Positions 1 to 7,051 of a stretch of 64,000 bases of DNA are shown here, piece by piece. The position numbers were made by a program, and so were the translations under genes. The stretch is taken from positions 558,001 to 622,000 of the forward strand of contig JAFKGD010000002.1 of the NCBI GenBank assembly GCA_017307855.1, given 5' to 3'. The stretch comes from Burkholderiales bacterium. GTDB lineage: Bacteria; Pseudomonadota; Gammaproteobacteria; Burkholderiales; Burkholderiaceae_C. The stretch's first letter is position 1. Each line of letters begins with the position of its first letter. The notes below the pieces were generated by a model, which had not been told where the DNA came from, searched no databases, and saw only the letters and a program-made list of their open reading frames with translations.

Positions 1-96
1 AGCACGCGTGCCGCAGCCTAAGGATGGCGACTGAACCGCGTGTAGGACAACGACCACAAACACCTGACGCGCGCTCGGGCGCCGCCGGCCTGCAGA
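1..96. other. Left-edge stretch with no assigned gene
   Basis: This is the 3' flank of the STING-like gene and is too short to classify. One plus-strand frame enters from the left edge and stops at a TAA at 19-21, so it may carry the tail of a gene convergent with the STING-like gene. Other frames are also briefly open, so I assign nothing. Whatever lies just left of position 1 matters most for interpreting the STING-like gene. Confidence 0.3.
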
Positions 97-1017
97 TCAG
101 CGGTCCAGGCTCAACCGGTCCCGCAGTTCGCCGGGTGTGATCGGGCGGAAGTGCGCGGCGAACAGCTCACCCAGCTGCATCGCCGTGAGGCCGAGCTCGC
201 TGACCGAGGCGCGGCCGATTTCAGAGCGCGAGAGCTCGCGCAGGTGCTCGAAGAAGGCGCCGATCTGACGCTGCTGGAGCGCGCGTATGCGTGCTTCGGC
301 GATCGGCGGCTTGCCTTGCTCGCGCAGCCAGTGGTTCCAGGTGTCGTAGTAGTCGTGCAGCGTGAACAGGGTGGACGGAAAGTCGAACAGTTCCCGCGCG
401 GCTTCGCCCTCACGGGCCCGCAGCGACGACAGCACGAGGATCGAGCGCTTGAGCGGCACGCCCAGGCTGCCCCGATAGGCACTGTCCGTGCTGAGGGTGT
501 CGGTGCGCGAGCGGATCTGCGGCCAAGTCTCGCGTGCGAAGCGCTCGAGGTCGTCGACGTCGGTGGGCTGGATTACCTGCAGCGTCTGGCCCTCGGCGCG
601 GGCGATCAGCAACGCCGGCACCAGGAAGTTGCTGAAGTAGCCATAGGCCAGCGCGCGGCCGATGTCGTAGTGCTGCGAGCCGTCCAGCTTGCCCTCGATC
701 TGCCGCTCTTTCAGGTGGATGGCCACGGCCAGCGCGATGAACAGCGTGATGAGGGAGCGGAACGCGTCACTGGCCAATGCGCGCTGCCATGGCACGGGCA
801 ACACGCACAGGGGCTCGCCCAGTACGCAGGCACCGTCGCCAAGGCCGGCCACCACCATGCCGAACAGGCAGGCGATCACCAGCAGCACGGTGGCACCGCG
901 CGTGAGCCAGGTGTATTCGTTCCAAAGTTCCTGCGCGGCGTCGCGCAGCCGCTCCCAGCGGCCCAGGGCCGGATGCGCCGACTCCGCCGGCTCGGTGGGC
1001 AGCGGCGGCACGCTCAT
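97..1017 (-). CDS. Membrane-anchored prokaryotic STING-like protein (TM-STING)
   Basis: The product has 306 residues. Two hydrophobic helices (about 38-59 and 86-102) precede a soluble domain at about 118-260. That domain carries the landmarks I associate with STING: an ALAYGYFSNFLVPAL helix (122-136) matching the start of the STING cyclic-dinucleotide domain, a basic strand pair near 181-198 (YRG...LKRSILVLSS), and FDFPSTLFTL (211-220), which matches the bacterial D-I-P-S-T-L segment and the T-P pair lining the ligand pocket of animal STING. A last helix (about 244-260, QQRQIGAFFEHL) closes the domain, and a 45-residue tail follows. Known bacterial STINGs bind cyclic di-GMP made by a CD-NTase and act in anti-phage defence through a TIR or membrane effector. 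The ATG at 1017 lies 7 nt after the dcd stop, so it is probably cotranscribed with dcd. A longer in-frame start at 1074 would overlap dcd and is unlikely. No CD-NTase is visible here; one could lie left of the window. Domain homology is inferred from memory of motifs, not a search. Confidence 0.72.
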   Translation of the reverse strand: MSVPPLPTEPAESAHPALGRWERLRDAAQELWNEYTWLTRGATVLLVIACLFGMVVAGLGDGACVLGEPLCVLPVPWQRALASDAFRSLITLFIALAVAIHLKERQIEGKLDGSQHYDIGRALAYGYFSNFLVPALLIARAEGQTLQVIQPTDVDDLERFARETWPQIRSRTDTLSTDSAYRGSLGVPLKRSILVLSSLRAREGEAARELFDFPSTLFTLHDYYDTWNHWLREQGKPPIAEARIRALQQRQIGAFFEHLRELSRSEIGRASVSELGLTAMQLGELFAAHFRPITPGELRDRLSLDR

Positions 1018-1024
1018 GGCTGCA

Positions 1025-1591
1025 TCAGGCCTTGGGCAGCGTGACGCCGTGCTGGCCCTGGTACTTGCCGCCACGGTCCTTGTAGCTGACCTCGCAGACC
1101 TCGTCGCTCTCGAAGAACAGCACCTGCGCGCAGCCTTCGCCCGCGTAGATCTTGGCCGGCAGGGGGGTGGTATTGCTGAATTCCAGCGTCACGTAGCCTT
1201 CCCACTCGGGCTCGAATGGCGTCACATTGACGATGATGCCGCAGCGTGCATAGGTGCTCTTGCCCAGGCAGATGGTCAGCACGTTGCGCGGAATGCGGAA
1301 GTACTCCACCGTGCGCGCCAACGCGAAGCTGTTGGGGGGGATGATGCAGCTGTCGCCGTGGAAGTCGACGAAGCTCTTCTCGTCGAAATTCTTCGGATCG
1401 ACCACGGTGCTGTGGATGTTGGTGAAGACCTTGAACTCGGGCGCGCAGCGGATGTCGTAGCCGTAGCTGCTGGTACCGTAGCTGATGATCTTGCGGCCAC
1501 CGCTCTCGCGGATCTGGCCCGGCTCGAACGGCTCGATCATGCCGTGCTGTTCCGCCATGCGGCGGATCCACTTGTCGCTCTTGATGGTCAT
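1025..1591 (-). CDS. dcd: dCTP deaminase
   Basis: This 188-residue trimeric enzyme deaminates dCTP to dUTP, the first step to dUMP for thymidylate synthesis. The sequence is typical throughout: SSYGYDIR (41-48), the nucleotide-binding KSTYAR (111-116), the TLEFSN strand with the catalytic Glu near 137, and the C-terminal GGKYQGQHG lid. Length matches the E. coli type rather than the bifunctional dCTP deaminase/dUTPase. The ATG at 1591 gives the conserved N-terminus [10 protein letters not shown]; upstream in-frame codons are not conserved-looking. It diverges from ureD and is followed after 7 nt by the STING-like gene. Dcd-family enzymes are also used as nucleotide-depleting phage defences, but this one looks like the housekeeping form. 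Confidence 0.96.
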   Translation of the reverse strand: MTIKSDKWIRRMAEQHGMIEPFEPGQIRESGGRKIISYGTSSYGYDIRCAPEFKVFTNIHSTVVDPKNFDEKSFVDFHGDSCIIPPNSFALARTVEYFRIPRNVLTICLGKSTYARCGIIVNVTPFEPEWEGYVTLEFSNTTPLPAKIYAGEGCAQVLFFESDEVCEVSYKDRGGKYQGQHGVTLPKA

Positions 1592-1639
1592 TGCGGGAAT
1601 CCCTCGGAATGGAGCCGATTGTAGGAGGCCGGGTCCCCG

Positions 1640-1645
1640 TACACT
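1640..1645 (+). promoter_or_regulatory. -10-like hexamer TACACT just before ureD
   Basis: TACACT ends 8 nt before the ureD ATG at 1654, and no Shine-Dalgarno sequence lies between them. Transcription from it would leave a leader of about 2 nt. No convincing -35 hexamer is seen. Confidence 0.35.
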
Positions 1646-1653
1646 CGCTGCCC

Positions 1654-2505
1654 ATGCCGTGGCACGCCAGTCTCCAGCTCGATTACCGCACCCAGTCTGC
1701 AGCCTCGCCCGCATCCGGCACCCGCACCGTCGCGCACTTCCTGCATGACGGACCGCTGCGCATCCTGCAAAGCCTCTATCCAGAAGGCGACGGCATCTGC
1801 CACAACGTGCTGGTGCATCCGCCAGGCGGGCTGGTGGGTGGCGACACGCTGGACATCCGGCTGAATGTGGCCAGCGGCGCCCACGGACTCGTCACCACGC
1901 CAGGCGCCTCGCGCTTCTACCGCTCCGAGGGCGAGATCGCCCTGCAACGCACCCGCGCCCGCATCGCGGACGGAGGGCGGCTCGAGTGGCTGCCGCTGGA
2001 AGCCCTCGCCTACAGCGGCTGCCTGGCGCGCAACGAGGCGGTGTTCGATCTCGCGCCGGGCGGTGAGCTGATCGGCTGGGATGTCACCGCGCTCGGCCTG
2101 CCCCACGCGGGCGAACCCTTCGTCGCGGGCGAGTTCCGCCAGCAGCTGGAAATTCCGGGCGCCTGGCTGGAGCGCGCGCGCATCGCGGCGGAGGATGCGC
2201 GCCTGCTCGACGGCCCTCTGGGGCTGGCTGGTCACCGCTGCATCGGCACGCTGTTCTTCGCCGCTGGCACGCCGCTCACGCGCGAGCGGCGCGAGCGGGC
2301 GCTCGACGCGGCGCGTGCCGTGATCGAAGGCCATGCCCTGCTCGAAGACGCCGGCGCCACGGCGCCGCACGAGCGTGTCGTGGTGGTGCGCGTGATCGCG
2401 CCCGTGGTCGAGCCGGCGATGGACCTGCTGCGCCGCGTGCGTGGTGCGTGGCGCGATGCGCTGTGGCAGTTGCCGGCCACGGCGCCGCGCATCTGGGCGA
2501 TGTAG
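1654..2505 (+). CDS. ureD: Urease accessory protein UreD (orphan)
   Basis: The product has 283 residues and resembles UreD/UreH, the chaperone that binds apo-urease with UreF and UreG during nickel insertion. Diagnostic segments are the N-terminus [11 protein letters not shown], the PPGGLVGGD motif (57-64) and [13 protein letters not shown] (81-93), with the RVIAPVVEP segment near the C-terminus. I chose the ATG at 1654 because it gives the standard UreD N-terminus; in-frame starts at 1591 and 1609 would add a non-conserved extension overlapping the dcd start. In Burkholderiales ureD normally leads ureABCEFG, but here the next gene is unrelated and on the other strand. Either the rest of the urease cluster is elsewhere or this is a relict. 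Confidence 0.88.
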   Translation: MPWHASLQLDYRTQSAASPASGTRTVAHFLHDGPLRILQSLYPEGDGICHNVLVHPPGGLVGGDTLDIRLNVASGAHGLVTTPGASRFYRSEGEIALQRTRARIADGGRLEWLPLEALAYSGCLARNEAVFDLAPGGELIGWDVTALGLPHAGEPFVAGEFRQQLEIPGAWLERARIAAEDARLLDGPLGLAGHRCIGTLFFAAGTPLTRERRERALDAARAVIEGHALLEDAGATAPHERVVVVRVIAPVVEPAMDLLRRVRGAWRDALWQLPATAPRIWAM

Positions 2506-2549
2506 GGCAGCGCCACAGCGCCCGGGCGTGACAGGCGCAATCCCGCTAT

Positions 2550-4232
2550 CTAAAGGCGGGTAACGACGATGGGTGGTTCAACGCTTCCAGGAGCGAAATC
2601 CTGCGCACCGTCGCGGTCGCCATCGGACGTGGCGTCGATGTCGTAGTTGAGGCCTTCCTGGTGGTTCCCGGCCCCCCCACCCAATGACGGCAACAGACTG
2701 GCCACGTGCATGAAGGACTCATAGGCGGTAACGATGAGCGGCAGCAGGTTGGCCTGATACGACGCGGGCCAGTTGTGTGTGCGCGCGTGCTCGCGCAGGA
2801 AGCTCCCGATCGCGCTCTTGGCCTGCGACGTCCCTTGCCGATAGGTGTTGGGGCCCGATGTTCCGAGCGTGGCATGCCAGAGGTCGGCCAGCGTCGGGCA
2901 TTGCAGCGTCACTACCGAATCCGGCGCGAAGTGATGACGTGGAGAGGCTCCCACGGAAGACGGTTGCGGTGGGCGTCGGTGATCGGTGACTCGCTGTATC
3001 GCTACGGATGTGAAGGTCTTGACCAGTTCCTTGAGCACGGCCTCGAACGTGGCCTCGAGCAGCACGCCGCGCACGTCGATCGCGCCGGTGATCTGCCCCG
3101 TCGCCGGGTCGCGGCTGAACGCCTTCGCGCCAGCATTGGGCGCGCAGGCGCCTTGCGCGCGTTGCGTACCCCATAGGACCGGGGCGTAGACGGCGCCGAA
3201 CGTAGCGAGCCCACCGACGCTGCCGTGTGTGCCGATGCCGGGAGTGCGCAGATGGACGATCTTGCGCAGGATCTCGGCCACCGTCGCGCTGAGCAGGTAG
3301 GACAGGTTGCCCGCGCCCATGGCCGTGCAGGCGGACCATCCGCCCAGCGCCGGCACCAGCACGGTCGTGGCCAACAAGACCGCCAGTTGCACACCCCGCC
3401 CCAGCTTCTCGGCCAGCGTCGCGCTTTCTCCCCTGAAATAGAGGGCGACTGCATGCCGTACCAGGGGCAGCAGCAAGGCCGCGATGCCGGCCACGCCGCT
3501 TGCGCTGGACGCCCGCAGCAACAGCTTCTGGAAACCGCTGGCCGCCAAGCTCTGGACGAGCCGGGCAGCAAAGGCCACCGGCAGTTCGCGGGCCATGATC
3601 AGGCCGAAGTCGCGCGCCCAGCAGCGCGTCCACTCGGGCCAGCCAGGCCGCACGACGAAGCGCGAGATCACTGCAAGCCGCCCTTCGACGGAGTCGAGCG
3701 AAACACCGGGATGCTCGCGGTGCCAAGCCTGCATCCAGCTGGCGTCCGCCTGAGCATCGCGGTCTGCCTGCCACACCAGCAGCCGCATGTCATCCGAGGC
3801 CGCGGCCGTACCACTGAGCACGTAGTCCATCAATTCGCCGACCGCCTGCTCAACGCGGGCGTCGCAGGCAGGTACGACCGCCGACGCATTCATGTGCGCG
3901 CGCGTCAGCCTCAGGATGTCGTTGGCGCGGCGGGCCGTGATGCCGGGCGCCGGCACCCCCATCTCCAGCACCAAATGAGGGGCCGGCGTGTCGCCGTCAC
4001 CGGATGCCGGCTTGCCGAACGTGACTCCCTTGCGCCAGGTAGCGCGCTTCGCACCTTGGCGTTCGTTCAGGAAGACGACCTCGCAAGACGGGAAGGACGG
4101 CGCTGGGCCACGGGATGCATCGGCGTTCGGATCAGGAGGTTGATGCGTCGACACCCGGCATGTCGTATTGGGCCGCGTGTGCCCTGGCAGTCCCTCGGGC
4201 GAAAGCGCGGCGGCACGATCTTCGATTCTCAA
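2550..4232 (-). CDS. Unrecognised 560-residue protein with central hydrophobic helices
   Basis: I do not recognise this protein. The start is a TTG at 4232, supported by AGGGAG at 4239-4244 with a 6-nt gap. The first 90 residues are polar and Pro/Ala-rich with no signal peptide. Hydrophobic segments lie at about 210-266 and 281-317, the latter containing small-residue patches (SACTAMGAGNLSYLLSATVAEI). A Gly-rich THGSVGGLATFGAVYAP stretch follows, and the C-terminal 150 residues are hydrophilic with a GGGAGN turn and an acidic DIDATSDGDRDG run. This layout resembles secreted effectors or membrane-inserting toxins, but no secretion genes are nearby and I claim no function. Flanking genes face other ways or are separated by 164 bp, so it is probably monocistronic. 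Confidence 0.6.
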   Translation of the reverse strand: MRIEDRAAALSPEGLPGHTRPNTTCRVSTHQPPDPNADASRGPAPSFPSCEVVFLNERQGAKRATWRKGVTFGKPASGDGDTPAPHLVLEMGVPAPGITARRANDILRLTRAHMNASAVVPACDARVEQAVGELMDYVLSGTAAASDDMRLLVWQADRDAQADASWMQAWHREHPGVSLDSVEGRLAVISRFVVRPGWPEWTRCWARDFGLIMARELPVAFAARLVQSLAASGFQKLLLRASSASGVAGIAALLLPLVRHAVALYFRGESATLAEKLGRGVQLAVLLATTVLVPALGGWSACTAMGAGNLSYLLSATVAEILRKIVHLRTPGIGTHGSVGGLATFGAVYAPVLWGTQRAQGACAPNAGAKAFSRDPATGQITGAIDVRGVLLEATFEAVLKELVKTFTSVAIQRVTDHRRPPQPSSVGASPRHHFAPDSVVTLQCPTLADLWHATLGTSGPNTYRQGTSQAKSAIGSFLREHARTHNWPASYQANLLPLIVTAYESFMHVASLLPSLGGGAGNHQEGLNYDIDATSDGDRDGAQDFAPGSVEPPIVVTRL

Positions 4233-4238
4233 TCCGTT

Positions 4239-4244
4239 CTCCCT
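4239..4244 (-). promoter_or_regulatory. Shine-Dalgarno AGGGAG that decides a TTG start
   Basis: On the minus strand AGGGAG is followed by AACGGA and then TTG at 4232. The 6-nt gap is good for ribosome binding and is the main reason for accepting a TTG start for the 560-residue protein. Confidence 0.55.
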
Positions 4245-4396
4245 GGAATATGAAACTCCCAGCGTAGACAGACCATATGACAGATCGGTTGCACACCGGC
4301 GCCCCTGCGTCAGGCCATACGAAGCCGTCGCACGCGAAGGCGAAGCAACCGCGCATACCCGGTCGCCGCGCCCCGGGGTGGCGCCATGGCCAGAAC

Positions 4397-5473
4397 TCAG
4401 CGCTCGTCCGTCTTGCGCAACGCGAGCCAGCCCGCGATGGCGGTGAAGCTCAACACCACGCCCACCACGATCCAGAACCCATGCGGATTGTCACCCCAGG
4501 GCACGCCGCCCACGTTCATGCCGAACAGGCCGGCCAGGATGTTGATCGGCAGCGCCAGCACCGTGACCACGGTCAGCACGAACAGGCTGCGGTTGTTGTC
4601 CTCGTTGACGCTGGCGGCGATCTCTTCCTGCAGCAGCTTGATGCGCTCCTGCAGGGCCGCCATGTCGCGCAGCGCCACCGAAAACTCCTCGGTGGACTGG
4701 CGCAGATCTTCCACGTCGGCCTCGGCCATCCACTCGTCCGGGTGCTGCAGCAGGCGGAACAGTGCCGCCGGCTCGGGCGCGAGCAGGCGCTGCAGCCGCA
4801 CCAGCAGGCGGCGCAGTGCGCCCAGACCGGCGCGCTTGTGGCGGCGCTGGCCAGCCAGCAGGTCGTCTTCGATGCCGTCCACGCGCGCGGTCACGCCGCG
4901 CACGATGTCCACCAGCACGTCGGCCTGCGCACGCAGCAGGCGCTCCAGCAACTCGACGCCCGAGCGCAGCGCGAGGCCGCCCTGCACCTGCAGGCGCAGC
5001 CGGTCGATGGACCGCAGTGGCCTGCGCCGCGCCGTCACCACCAGCCGCGGCGTCACGCCCACGCACAGGGTGGCGATGTCGGTGGCTTCGAAGGCGAAGT
5101 CGAACTGCGCATCGTTGATGACGGCGACCAGGGCGTCGTCGGCGCGCTCGATGCGCGTGGACGGCGCGGCGGCGACCAGCGCCTCGTGGAATTCCTCGGG
5201 CAGCCCGGCATGCCGCTGCAGCCAGCGCGACGCGCCCGCGTGGGCCAGGTTGAAGTGGAGCCAGACGAAGGCGGTTCCTTCTGCCCTGGCCCGCGGCGCT
5301 TCGGCGGGCATGGCGGCGTCCGGCGCGGCGTCGGTTGCCAGCCACGCCTGTGCGAAAGCGGCGTCGATTTCGCGCGGCGCCGCGCCTGCCGCAAAGACAT
5401 AGCCGCAGATCAGCCCCGACTCCCCGCCGCCATAGTTGCTGCGCGTGAGCACGTTCAGCGACTGGATCGCCAT
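4397..5473 (-). CDS. zntB: CorA-family zinc transporter ZntB
   Basis: This 358-residue inner-membrane protein belongs to the CorA/ZntB (2-TM-GxN) family that forms pentameric divalent-metal channels. The cytosolic domain fills residues 1-290, with a long helix rich in Leu, Arg and Glu. Two C-terminal membrane helices follow, the first ending in the family signature GMN (318-320). GMNVGGVPW after the first helix is the ZntB-type loop rather than the CorA MPEL loop, so zinc (proton-coupled) is more likely than magnesium. The ATG at 5473 gives MAIQSLNVL. It lies 32 nt downstream of ppk2 on the same strand and is probably cotranscribed with it, which fits the chelation of metals by polyphosphate. 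Confidence 0.88.
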   Translation of the reverse strand: MAIQSLNVLTRSNYGGGESGLICGYVFAAGAAPREIDAAFAQAWLATDAAPDAAMPAEAPRARAEGTAFVWLHFNLAHAGASRWLQRHAGLPEEFHEALVAAAPSTRIERADDALVAVINDAQFDFAFEATDIATLCVGVTPRLVVTARRRPLRSIDRLRLQVQGGLALRSGVELLERLLRAQADVLVDIVRGVTARVDGIEDDLLAGQRRHKRAGLGALRRLLVRLQRLLAPEPAALFRLLQHPDEWMAEADVEDLRQSTEEFSVALRDMAALQERIKLLQEEIAASVNEDNNRSLFVLTVVTVLALPINILAGLFGMNVGGVPWGDNPHGFWIVVGVVLSFTAIAGWLALRKTDER

Positions 5474-5505
5474 GGCCGCTGCGTCTTCCTTGAAAACCGG
5501 GGCGC

Positions 5506-6432
5506 TCAGTAGCGCTCGGGCACGATCAGCGCGGCCGGCACCGGGTGGCGGATGTAGTCGCCGTTGCGCACCCGCGCGGGTAGCACGACGGCGTCGCGTT
5601 GCACCTCGCCGTAGGGCAATTGCTCCAGCAGGTGGGCGATGCAGTTCAGCCGCGCCTTCTTCTTGTCCACCGCCTGCACCACCCACCACGGCGCCTCGGC
5701 GATGTGGGTACGCTCCAGCATGGTTTCCTTGGCGCGGGTGTAGTCTTCCCAGCGCACGCGCGACTGCAGGTCCATCGGGCTGAGCTTCCACTGCTTGAGC
5801 GGATCGTGGATGCGGCCCAGGAAGCGCAGATGCTGTTCCTCGTCGGTGATGGAGAACCAGTATTTGATGACCTTGATGCCCGAGCGCACCAGCATGCGTT
5901 CGAATTCGGGCACGCTGCGGAAGAACTCCTCGTATTCCTCGTCGGTGCAGAAACCCATGACGTGTTCGACGCCGGCGCGGTTGTACCAGCTGCGGTCGAA
6001 CAACACCATCTCGCCCGCCGCCGGCAGGTGCGAGACGTAGCGCTGGAAGTACCACTGGGTGCGCTCGCGGTCGTTGGGCGCCGGCAGGGCCACGACGCGC
6101 GCCACGCGCGGGTTCAGGCGCTGGGTGATGCGCTTGATGACGCCGCCCTTGCCGGCCGCATCGCGGCCTTCGAAGATGACGACCACTTTCTGCTTCGTGT
6201 GTGCGATCCAGTCCTGCAGCTTGACCAGCTCGGTCTGCAGTCGGAACAGCTCGCGGAAGTAGTGCCGGCGCGCCTCGCGATCGGCGTCGCCCGCCGCCGT
6301 GCCCTGCTGTCGGGCAACGGCATCCACGATGCGGTCTTCGAGTTCCATCTCGAGTTCCTCGTCGTAGCCATCCAGCATGTCCTGGTAGATGCGGGCGAGG
6401 GTTTCGGAATCGGGCGGCAGGCGTTCGGACAT
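5506..6432 (-). CDS. ppk2: Polyphosphate kinase 2
   Basis: PPK2 transfers phosphate between polyphosphate and nucleoside di- or monophosphates. The 308-residue product has the single PPK2 domain: Walker A EGRDAAGKGG (88-97), the Walker B/lid region FDRSWYNRAGVEHVMG (145-160), and the conserved SITDEEQHLRFLGR and DPLKQWKLSPMD segments. An N-terminal helical extension (1-75) is present, as in class I enzymes that usually favour ADP or GDP phosphorylation. The ATG at 6432 (MSERLPPD) fits this class; an upstream in-frame ATG at 6555 would run into the divergent crcB promoter. It leads a ppk2-zntB transcription unit. Confidence 0.94.
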   Translation of the reverse strand: MSERLPPDSETLARIYQDMLDGYDEELEMELEDRIVDAVARQQGTAAGDADREARRHYFRELFRLQTELVKLQDWIAHTKQKVVVIFEGRDAAGKGGVIKRITQRLNPRVARVVALPAPNDRERTQWYFQRYVSHLPAAGEMVLFDRSWYNRAGVEHVMGFCTDEEYEEFFRSVPEFERMLVRSGIKVIKYWFSITDEEQHLRFLGRIHDPLKQWKLSPMDLQSRVRWEDYTRAKETMLERTHIAEAPWWVVQAVDKKKARLNCIAHLLEQLPYGEVQRDAVVLPARVRNGDYIRHPVPAALIVPERY

Positions 6433-6578
6433 GGCGTCGTACGGGGGCGCCGGGCGCCCGCGTTGGAATGGGGGACACGACACGATGCCAGCGCCCGGCG
6501 ACAGTTTGGTGACAACGATGCGACAGCGCACATCTGTCACGGTTGCGTCACACACACCCGCGCCGCCGGGGCGGCTGC

Positions 6579-6584
6579 GACAAT
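6579..6584 (+). promoter_or_regulatory. -10-like GACAAT immediately upstream of crcB
   Basis: GACAAT ends 6 nt before the crcB ATG at 6591, so transcription would begin at the A of the start codon. No Shine-Dalgarno sequence and no fluoride riboswitch-like structure is evident in the 158 bp between ppk2 and crcB. Confidence 0.4.
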
Positions 6585-6590
6585 CGCTCC

Positions 6591-6965
6591 ATGCTCCCCG
6601 TCCTCGCCATCTGCATCGGCGCCAGCCTCGGCGCGCTCTCGCGCTGGGGCCTGGGCCTGTGGCTCAGCCAGCCGGCCAGCCTCATACCCTGGGGCACGCT
6701 GGCGGCCAACCTGATCGGCGGCTACCTGGTGGGGGTGGCGGTGGGCGCCTTGCAGCTGATGCCCCAGCTCGATCCGGTCTGGCGGCTCGCGCTGGTCACG
6801 GGCTTTCTCGGTGGGCTAACCACCTTCTCCAGCTTCTCGGCCGAAGTGGTGGGCTTGCTGATGCAGGGCCGGCTGGGTCTCGCCCTGGGGACGGCGATGC
6901 TGCACCTGGCGGGCTCGCTGGTGCTCACCTGGCTCGGGCTGCGCACCGTCCAGGCGCTGGCCTGA
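6591..6965 (+). CDS. crcB: Fluoride ion exporter CrcB/FluC
   Basis: This 124-residue four-helix inner-membrane protein belongs to the Fluc family of dual-topology dimeric fluoride channels. Signatures visible are GALSRW (14-19), the pore Asn in LAANLIGGYLVG (38-48), and GFLGGLTTFSSFSAE (71-85) with the TFSSF Phe/Ser track. The ATG at 6591 starts directly with the first helix; an upstream in-frame ATG at 6543 would add 16 polar residues and lacks support. It is divergent from ppk2. A weak stem (CCGCC/GGCGG) follows at 6983-6995 with only a short T run. Confidence 0.95.
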   Translation: MLPVLAICIGASLGALSRWGLGLWLSQPASLIPWGTLAANLIGGYLVGVAVGALQLMPQLDPVWRLALVTGFLGGLTTFSSFSAEVVGLLMQGRLGLALGTAMLHLAGSLVLTWLGLRTVQALA

Positions 6966-7024
6966 CAGCCACGCCGACAGGGCCGCCACCGGCGGTTTCT
7001 GGGGGTTTTTCGGGCGTCGGGTCA

Positions 7025-7042
7025 GGGGCGCGCCCCTAAAAT
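7025..7042 (+). promoter_or_regulatory. Perfect 12-bp palindrome abutting a -10-like box before the mrp operon
   Basis: GGGGCGCGCCCC at 7025-7036 is fully self-complementary and runs straight into TAAAAT (7037-7042), which ends 9 nt before the mrpA ATG at 7052. The arrangement suggests an operator overlapping the core promoter of a near-leaderless operon mRNA. No -35 hexamer is obvious, which could mean activator dependence. Confidence 0.4.
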
Positions 7043-7051
7043 CGTCCGCGC

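Noticed and set aside
4277..5512. 411-codon plus-strand frame opposite zntB
   Set aside because: Gln/His-rich shadow without motifs; zntB on the other strand is well supported.
6433..6590. Fluoride riboswitch upstream of crcB
   Set aside because: No crcB-motif-like pairing is apparent and the likely leaderless promoter leaves no leader for one.
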